Part shown: one piece after another, positions 1-4,669 of the stretch
How the letters are laid out: every line of letters begins with the position of its first letter
Position numbering within the stretch: the stretch's first letter is position 1
Origin: Chitinophagaceae bacterium UBA2789
Lineage (GTDB): Bacteria > Bacteroidota > Bacteroidia > Chitinophagales > Chitinophagaceae
DNA: 7,535 nt
NCBI GenBank assembly: GCA_002352145.1
Contig: DEHX01000005.1
Span: 34,519-42,053 of the forward strand
Direction: 5' to 3'
Made by a program: the position numbers and the translations under genes
Notes under the pieces: model-generated
Databases searched by the model: none
Told to the model about the DNA's origin: nothing
The model's input: only the letters and a program-made list of their open reading frames with translations

Positions 1-267
1 CCTATCTCTTTTGAAATAAGGATCACTGCGCATCCATTCTTCTAATTTCATGGAGTCTTTATCTGCCTTCTCATAAAAGCTGAGTTTATCCATCAGTTTG
101 TCTTCTTGCAGGTTGGCATTGGGCAAATCAAGATTCAATCCTTCAGTGGCAATACCTTTATCTTGTGTCCCCTTTCCGCCACCAAGGGCCCAGAAGGCCA
201 TTGTCAGAAACGGTATTACTAATAAGGGCAATACCAGCAGCATCTTTCTTCTCTTCACATTGTTCAT
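1..267 (-). CDS. traM: Conjugative transfer protein TraM, N-terminal part (VirB10-like), cut by window edge
   Basis: Only the first 89 codons are present; the frame stays open to base 1 and the gene continues off the left edge. The product begins MNNVKRRKMLLVLPLLVIPF. A short basic cytoplasmic start is followed by one strongly hydrophobic segment (about residues 9-27) ending in a WALGGG motif, then a charged, soluble linker containing LNLDLPNANL. This N-terminus is characteristic of Bacteroidota TraM, the VirB10-like scaffold that is anchored in the inner membrane and spans the periplasm toward the outer-membrane pore. The catalytic-free C-terminal domain cannot be seen here. The ATG at 267 lies 6 nt after the traL stop, so it is the next cistron of the same operon. 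No clear Shine-Dalgarno sequence precedes it, as is usual in Bacteroidota. Identity is confident from the start sequence and the position after traL; function is by family. Confidence 0.9.
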   Translation of the reverse strand, partial: MNNVKRRKMLLVLPLLVIPFLTMAFWALGGGKGTQDKGIATEGLNLDLPNANLQEDKLMDKLSFYEKADKDSMKLEEWMRSDPYFKRDR

Positions 268-273
268 ACACTT

Positions 274-714
274 CTATTTTTGTTGTTGTAAATAAATTTC
301 CTCGAGAACCCTCATAGAGTCAGCAAGACCAGGCCGGATTGGCTCTCCGATACTGTCCATATGTCTTTTATAGTCTTGTATCTGCTGGTAAATATCATCA
401 GGCAGGACATTTTCCATGACTTCATCACCCGATTTGTCAAAATGCTGTGGTACCCTTACCTGGTCAATCCTGAATTTGGGTTTCGGTTTAGAGACAATGG
501 CATCTGCAAAAAAATAAATACTCAGCCCCCCGCTAACTATGCAGAATGCCAGCAGCCATAATTTGATATGTTGTGTTTTCATAGTCCTGAAATATTTATT
601 CATCCTATCTGCAAACCCTCTTTGAATTTTAATAAACACAGTGGCTATCTTTCCGGCCACTTTATCCTGCAACGGGTTTTCCTTTTCCTCCTTTTTCTTT
701 CGCTTAAAAAACAT
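274..714 (-). CDS. traL: Conjugative transfer protein TraL (DUF3989-type small membrane protein)
   Basis: The protein has 146 residues from the ATG at 714. A lysine-rich cytoplasmic head (KRKKKEEKE) is followed by a region with FIKIQRGFADRMNKY (about 27-41), one transmembrane segment (about 51-74, LWLLAFCIVSGGLSIYFF) and a soluble tail of about 70 residues. The IQRGFADRMN stretch, the single TM and the place between traK and traM fit TraL of Bacteroidota conjugative transposons. TraL is a small inner-membrane part of the mating apparatus with no known enzymatic activity. The frame could also start at a GTG one codon upstream (717). I prefer the ATG because it forms a TGATG junction with the traK stop, which suggests translational coupling. 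The stop TAG at 274-276 lies 6 nt before traM. It is longer than the roughly 100-residue TraL I recall from CTnDOT, mostly through the tail after the TM. Confidence 0.85.
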   Translation of the reverse strand: MFFKRKKKEEKENPLQDKVAGKIATVFIKIQRGFADRMNKYFRTMKTQHIKLWLLAFCIVSGGLSIYFFADAIVSKPKPKFRIDQVRVPQHFDKSGDEVMENVLPDDIYQQIQDYKRHMDSIGEPIRPGLADSMRVLEEIYLQQQK

Positions 715-1334
715 CACTGACGGTTTTCAATTTTTATGTCCGCATTTTCCAATGTCTTCCATCGCTCAATCAGAAAACCATGTGAATTATTATCTGACCT
801 TGATACATTACGCAGATAACCTTCAGTCACTAAACTGCGGGTAACGATGGTGCTTGGACGAATAATTTTCTGCACTCCCTTGTAGCGGAAATGAAAAGGA
901 TAGTCGCTCGTATTGATGATGATGCTGTCCGCCTGTATTTCCTGGCTGATATTGCCGGAAATCAAATTCGTATAATACCCGTTCTCTTTCAGATTATCAT
1001 ACTGTTGTTTTGCAGAGCCATCTGCCAGGTAGAGGGCTTTGGTTAAATTGCTATTGATTACTTTATCGTCCGGATCAAGTGTGAAAAAGTAATGATGGAA
1101 CATCTTGACATGATCTCTTGCTTCCACTGGCACATTATCTTTCCGGTCAGCAGCGTATGCTTCGAGGGCTTTACCGTTTGCCAGTATGAATATTCTTTGT
1201 TGCGATTGTGTGGCTAACTGGTAGCTTTTATACGCCATGAATAAAGTCAGTATCAGGCAAAGGCCAATCACTGCCAGGGAAAATAAACGCACCTGCTTAA
1301 AGGCGGTATCAATATTTTTCATTTTGCGAAACAT
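714..1334 (-). CDS. traK: Conjugative transfer protein TraK (VirB8-like)
   Basis: The protein has 206 residues. A short cytoplasmic N-terminus (MFRKMKNIDTAFKQVRLF) leads into one transmembrane segment (about 18-35) and then a periplasmic domain. Family-like stretches are visible: EARDHVKMFHHYFFTLDPDD (about 71-90), NLTKALYLAD (96-105), GYYTNLISGNI (119-129), QKIIRP (155-160), RSLVTEGYLRNVSRSDNNSHGF (166-187) and a final LEN. These match the Bacteroidota TraK family, the functional equivalent of VirB8, which bridges the inner-membrane complex and the channel through its NTF2-like periplasmic domain. The ATG at 1334 gives the usual MFxKMKNID start; a second in-frame ATG at 1322 (MKNID) is possible. 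The gene begins 12 nt after the traJ stop. Its TGA (714-716) shares a base with the traL ATG, so the two are probably translationally coupled. Confidence 0.92.
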   Translation of the reverse strand: MFRKMKNIDTAFKQVRLFSLAVIGLCLILTLFMAYKSYQLATQSQQRIFILANGKALEAYAADRKDNVPVEARDHVKMFHHYFFTLDPDDKVINSNLTKALYLADGSAKQQYDNLKENGYYTNLISGNISQEIQADSIIINTSDYPFHFRYKGVQKIIRPSTIVTRSLVTEGYLRNVSRSDNNSHGFLIERWKTLENADIKIENRQ

Positions 1335-1346
1335 TCGCTAACTGTT

Positions 1347-2495
1347 TTACTTTCCTTCAATTTTATCCTTAAAATATCCTCCGGATGCACCACTGTCTGC
1401 CATACTGTTGGAGATTTTATTATAAGCACCACCCAAGGCATCTCTTGTCATAGAAACGGAACCGGAAGCAACGCTTCTCGTAGACATGCTTGCCATATTA
1501 GTAACCTTCTGCAACAGGGTGTTATTACCACCGGCATGAATAATATAGTTGGCAACTGAAGGGACCGTGAAATACCCGATAATACCAATGATCATAAAAA
1601 TCAGGTAGGCTGTATCAGTGGTAGAGAAAAAGGTATCGCCGTTGCTGGCGATTTGCTGCAGATCCTCTTTGAGCATATTCTCCTGGATCTTTCCCATGAT
1701 ACCGCCGAAAATGTTGGCCACCGGCAGCCAAAGAAATATATTCAGGTAGCGGGCTATCCATACGGTAAGGGTATGCTGAAAGCCATCAAAGACGGCAATA
1801 CCAAATACCAGGGGTCCGAGTATTGCCAGCACGATCATATAGAAAGTACGGATCGTATTGATACAAAGTGCTGCGGCCTCAAATAACACTTTCAATACTT
1901 CTGCCATCCATTGCTTGATCTGGTTACGGAGATTATAACCAAACTTGTCAAAGGCGAAACGAATATTGTTGCCAATACTTTTCAGCCAGCCCTCCTTTTT
2001 ATCCCCGTAATGATACTTGTACCATTTATCCCTGTCACCCCGGCCTGTTTCACCGACATACATCTGCCAGTAGGCTGTTGTTTTTATCGCTTCTTCTTTC
2101 ATTTTCAATAACTGGGCTACGGCTGCATCTGAATCTTTCACCATCTGCGCTGTTCCCGTCACAGTAGGTTTCATCAGTTGATTGATAAGTTGAATAACCG
2201 AGGGAAAAATCAGGATGCAGAATCCCAAAACAAAGGGGCGGAACAAAGGATAGAAATCAATTGCTTCCGCACGGGCAATATGGCCCCATACCCTCGCAGC
2301 GATATACCACGTAGCAGCAAAGCCAGCAATACCCCTGCCAACACCTATTAACCGGCTGCACAAAGGCATCATATCATCATAAAGTTGCTCCAGTACTTCA
2401 TGCATGGAACGGATGCGGGTAGCTATTTGTGCATCTGCAACAGATGGCAACAACAGAACCATTAACACACAGATCAATCTCACCAATACTCTCAT
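1347..2495 (-). CDS. traJ: Conjugative transfer protein TraJ (VirB6-like polytopic membrane protein)
   Basis: The protein has 382 residues. An N-terminal signal-like hydrophobic segment ends in VADAQ (about residues 19-23). It is followed by hydrophobic segments at about 48-70, 85-108, 205-237, 243-266 and 296-320, separated by a charged loop (about 120-200) containing the TGRGDRDKWYKYHYG stretch. Motifs such as RTFYMIVLAILGPLVFGIAVFDGF and IARYLNIFLWLPVANIFGGIM are typical of Bacteroidota TraJ, the VirB6-like inner-membrane protein that forms part of the DNA path. The C-terminus (about 335-382) is rich in Ser, Ala and Gly and probably disordered. The ATG at 2495 is 4 nt after the TGA of the upstream TraI-like gene, a tight operon junction. 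Length and topology look complete. Confidence 0.93.
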   Translation of the reverse strand: MRVLVRLICVLMVLLLPSVADAQIATRIRSMHEVLEQLYDDMMPLCSRLIGVGRGIAGFAATWYIAARVWGHIARAEAIDFYPLFRPFVLGFCILIFPSVIQLINQLMKPTVTGTAQMVKDSDAAVAQLLKMKEEAIKTTAYWQMYVGETGRGDRDKWYKYHYGDKKEGWLKSIGNNIRFAFDKFGYNLRNQIKQWMAEVLKVLFEAAALCINTIRTFYMIVLAILGPLVFGIAVFDGFQHTLTVWIARYLNIFLWLPVANIFGGIMGKIQENMLKEDLQQIASNGDTFFSTTDTAYLIFMIIGIIGYFTVPSVANYIIHAGGNNTLLQKVTNMASMSTRSVASGSVSMTRDALGGAYNKISNSMADSGASGGYFKDKIEGK

Positions 2496-2499
2496 AGTT

Positions 2500-3120
2500 T
2501 CATTTTAAGCCGTGAATCTTCCTCATTAAATCAATATCCATTTGCTCTTTCTCCCGTTGCAGGGAAAGAATGGCTGTGCCGTTATTGAATTCATTAAGGA
2601 ATGTATATTGCTCCAGCACTTCATCATGTATCCGGTCAATCGCCTGCAACCGTTCATCATCGCTCATCCGCAGTTTACCTGCCGTGACCACCGTCACCAG
2701 TTCATCAAGCATTTTTAAACTTTCTTTCAGCAGGTTCGCATATACATTTCCCAGGTACTCAATTTCAGCAACTGTAAACTGCCTGCTTCCCCTGAACTCG
2801 GCCAGCGCATCTTTAGCTTCCTTGACCAGTTTCAGCTGAACCCTGATAATGTCAGCTACTTTACTATATTTCTTCACCGCAGGACTTACCTGCAGCAACC
2901 CGTCGAGGAAATCCCGGTGCAGGTTGAAATTGCCCTGCGAGATATTTTTGATCGAGGTATAGCCCTTCTCCAATATTTTGTAACCTGTCTTCATATGCGA
3001 AAGCATCAGCTTCAACTGCGCCAGTTTCTCTACATTCAGCAGGAGTTGTTTTGCTTCCTGTGATTGTCCAAAACAAATGTTTGAACTAAGCAAGACGAAT
3101 AGTAATATCTTTTTCATCAT
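2500..3120 (-). CDS. Second TraI-like exported protein (traI paralog; relatives sometimes labelled TerB-like)
   Basis: The protein has 206 residues with a signal peptide (MMKKILLFVLLSSNICFG, probable cut before Gln19), so the mature form is exported. It is mostly predicted helix. The C-terminal half aligns by eye with the preceding traI product: VKEAKDALAEFR against VKEYKAAWALFR, then EIEYLGNVYANLLKESLKMLDEL against ELEYMSEVYTGILGESVKAIDQL, then MSDDER against MSDAAR, then EFNN and ISLQR/LSLQR. The N-terminal half differs and carries GYTSIKNISQGNFNLHRDFL (about 53-72). I recall similar proteins at this position in Sphingobacteriia elements, annotated either as hypothetical or as TerB family. 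Nothing here indicates tellurite resistance, and I do not support that function. By position and homology it is likely a second VirB5/TrbJ-like periplasmic factor. The start is MM (3120 or 3117). A palindrome lies just upstream and traJ follows after 4 nt. Confidence 0.82.
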   Translation of the reverse strand: MMKKILLFVLLSSNICFGQSQEAKQLLLNVEKLAQLKLMLSHMKTGYKILEKGYTSIKNISQGNFNLHRDFLDGLLQVSPAVKKYSKVADIIRVQLKLVKEAKDALAEFRGSRQFTVAEIEYLGNVYANLLKESLKMLDELVTVVTAGKLRMSDDERLQAIDRIHDEVLEQYTFLNEFNNGTAILSLQREKEQMDIDLMRKIHGLK

Positions 3121-3136
3121 TTATATTTTTAATAAG

Positions 3137-3170
3137 CCTCCCTTTAGGGAGGGTTTAGGGATTGGGGGTT
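3137..3170. repeat. Palindromic GC-rich repeat-like element at the traI 3' end
   Basis: The plus strand carries CCTCCCTTTAGGGAGG at 3137-3152, a 7-bp perfect stem with a TT loop, followed by a G-rich tail (GGGTTTAGGGATTGGGGG, 3151-3168). This composition is unlike the surrounding AT-richer coding DNA and resembles short intergenic palindromic repeats that I recall from Bacteroidota genomes. It spans the end of traI: the last codons (encoding TPNP) and the TAA at 3155-3157 fall within the G-rich tail. The hairpin occupies most of the 34-nt gap before the next gene. No T-tract follows on either strand, so it is not a convincing intrinsic terminator. Only the structure and composition are seen directly; repeat status is inferred. 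Confidence 0.55.
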
Positions 3171-3823
3171 AAACCATATAATCTTTTAACATATTCAATT
3201 TCGCCTTTCGCAGCAGCCCGTTGCAGGCTGATCAGTTTGTTCTGGTTGTTAAACTCTTTCAGGTCCATGAACCCTTTTTCCAATTCATCAGCGGCTGTAT
3301 TGATGATTTTCATCCTTGCTGCATCACTCATCTGTGTGGCAAAGGCATTCACTACCATCAGCAGTTGGTCAATGGCCTTTACACTTTCACCAAGGATTCC
3401 AGTATAGACCTCACTCATGTATTCCAATTCATCTGCAGTGAGATTTCGATCTTGCCGGAACAAGGCCCAAGCTGCTTTGTATTCCTTCACCATGGCCAGT
3501 TGGTTCTCAATAATATCTTTGATCCGGTGGTAATAGGTAAGCGCAGTCTTTACTTTTCTCAGTTCCTGGAAATAATCATCATATAGTTTTCGTTGGCGCT
3601 CCACCCAACCGCTGATCTCGGTAAGCTTTGTTTTGGACAATGCATTCTCCAGTGTCTTTTGCGCATTTTGCAACCAGATTGTTTTATTCTGGAGTTTTTG
3701 AATCTTCAGGTCAACCGCCACAATGACCTTTTTTATACCAGCCTTAATAATCTCCGCTATCGGGAACTGTGCCTGGGACTGCATACTAAAGAACAAGGCC
3801 AGCACGATGATTAGTTTTTTCAT
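3155..3823 (-). CDS. traI: Conjugative transfer protein TraI (exported, VirB5/TrbJ-like)
   Basis: The protein has 222 residues from the ATG at 3823. A signal peptide (MKKLIIVLALFFSMQSQA, probable cut before Gln19) precedes a long helical body. Family-like stretches are IQKLQNKTIWLQNAQKTLEN (41-60), SGWVERQRKLYDDYFQEL (71-88), a LYDDY/YYHRIKDII region, TADELEYMSEVYTGIL (129-144), FATQMSDAAR (161-170), FNNQNKLISLQRA (191-203) and VKRLYGL near the end. This fits the Bacteroidota conjugal-transfer protein TraI, which resembles TrbJ/VirB5 secreted factors thought to act in the periplasm or at the pilus or adhesin tip. The frame stays open upstream to an ATG at 3874, but those 17 codons run through the hairpin and would mask the signal peptide, so I start at 3823. 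The C-terminal TPNP is encoded by a repeat-like tail. The next gene encodes a paralog. Confidence 0.88.
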   Translation of the reverse strand: MKKLIIVLALFFSMQSQAQFPIAEIIKAGIKKVIVAVDLKIQKLQNKTIWLQNAQKTLENALSKTKLTEISGWVERQRKLYDDYFQELRKVKTALTYYHRIKDIIENQLAMVKEYKAAWALFRQDRNLTADELEYMSEVYTGILGESVKAIDQLLMVVNAFATQMSDAARMKIINTAADELEKGFMDLKEFNNQNKLISLQRAAAKGEIEYVKRLYGLTPNP

Positions 3824-3839
3824 ACATTTACTTTTAAGG

Positions 3840-3882
3840 ATACAGGCGTCCCCCCGCCATTTGCGGGAGGACATTCCTGTAT
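3840..3882. repeat. Long imperfect hairpin in the lipoprotein-traI gap
   Basis: This is a two-tier inverted repeat. The outer arms ATACAGG (3840-3846) and CCTGTAT (3876-3882) pair over 7 bp. The inner arms run 3848-3857 and 3863-3872 (GTCC, mismatch, CCCGC against GCGGG, mismatch, GGAC) and close on a CATTT loop; a small asymmetric bulge separates the tiers. In the transcript the structure ends 16 nt before the traI ATG, so it lies in the traI leader. There is no U-tract after it (the sense strand continues CCTTAAAAGTAAATGT), so it is a poor intrinsic terminator. It could be an interspersed palindromic repeat, an RNA-stability or processing site, or a structure limiting traI translation. The pairing is seen directly; the role is unknown. 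Confidence 0.65.
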
Positions 3883-3917
3883 AACCGCAACCAAGAACGG
3901 AACTTGAAAAACACTTT

Positions 3918-4664
3918 TTAGTTAATGGTCAGTTCGCAACCATTGCAACCACCTTCGCAGAAGTAAATTTTTTTGGTTGTTTCTTCGCCACTTCGCGAAG
4001 GAAGGTTAACCACTTTTAGCTTACAGGCCTGTGTACCCTCACAGTCGCAGGTTGCTTTCTCCAAAAAGGTTTTTTCATCCTGTACAAAAAAGAAGGAAAC
4101 TCCGAGGAAAGAGAATTTTCCATAGGCTTCCAGGGGAGAAACATCTTTTGTGATATTTCTGATTTCTTCCTGTATCTCTGCCAAACTGAAAAAGCTTGTT
4201 TTATCAGCAAGGTTGATCACCCGGTCTACACTATAACCCTTGTAAGTAAACTTACCGGTGCAGGCCCCTGTACAGGATGACTGCAGGCAACCAAAACCCA
4301 AGCCCTCTGCATAAAATACCTGGCAGGCATTGTTCACAACACTGCAATAGCAGGCGTATGTGGCAAACACTGGCAACGTTCTCTCAGTCATAGACATTTC
4401 TTTAGAAAGAAAGGCATATCCCGTCGGTAACTCAACACGAACTTCCAGGTTATCATTAGTGATACACAGTTTTGTCCCCACCGGAAGTAGGATACCGGCT
4501 TCCCCCGCTTTTACTGGTTTATCAGTTACTATCTCTTTACCACAGGTAGCCATCCTTGTAATTTCAATGGCAGATTTACCCAGTTCACCAACCGGCTGTT
4601 CTTTCTTTTTACAAGCAACGAAAAGCAAGGAGCTTAACAAACACGCACAAATCATCCGCTTCAT
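3918..4664 (-). CDS. Cysteine-rich lipoprotein, unknown function, inserted between traG and traI
   Basis: The protein has 248 residues. The N-terminus MKRMICACLLSSLLFVACKK is a lipoprotein signal with a lipobox (FVAC, lipidated Cys18) followed by KKKE, so it is probably membrane-anchored on the periplasmic or outer face. Fifteen cysteines remain in the mature protein. Twelve form two similar modules: Cys105, 107, 114, 126, 131, 135 (CxC-x6-C-x11-C-x4-C-x3-C) and Cys206, 208, 214, 236, 240, 243 (CxC-x5-C-x21-C-x3-C-x2-C). They probably form disulfides or bind metal. I do not recognise the family and no enzymatic motif is visible. It lies 5 nt after traG and is clearly in the operon, at about the place of traH in CTnDOT, but I see no basis to call it TraH. 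In several other conjugation systems a small lipoprotein gene beside the VirB5 gene gives entry exclusion (for example TrbK of IncP). That role is possible here but is inference only. Confidence 0.8.
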   Translation of the reverse strand: MKRMICACLLSSLLFVACKKKEQPVGELGKSAIEITRMATCGKEIVTDKPVKAGEAGILLPVGTKLCITNDNLEVRVELPTGYAFLSKEMSMTERTLPVFATYACYCSVVNNACQVFYAEGLGFGCLQSSCTGACTGKFTYKGYSVDRVINLADKTSFFSLAEIQEEIRNITKDVSPLEAYGKFSFLGVSFFFVQDEKTFLEKATCDCEGTQACKLKVVNLPSRSGEETTKKIYFCEGGCNGCELTIN

Positions 4665-4669
4665 AAGTC

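Noticed and set aside
2500..3120. Tellurite-resistance (TerB) function for the second TraI-like gene
   Set aside because: The sequence aligns with the neighbouring TraI, has a signal peptide, and sits in a conjugation operon. Nothing in the window links it to tellurite.
3221..3586. Plus-strand open frame of 121 codons opposite traI
   Set aside because: It is antisense to a well-supported gene, with no family features and no sign of its own start region.
3824..3874. Longer traI starting at the ATG at 3874 (17 extra codons)
   Set aside because: The extra codons run through the hairpin and place a charged peptide before a typical signal peptide. The ATG at 3823 gives a normal exported protein.
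3840..3882. Intrinsic terminator splitting the operon before traI
   Set aside because: The stem is strong, but no T-run follows on either strand and the genes downstream belong to the same system.
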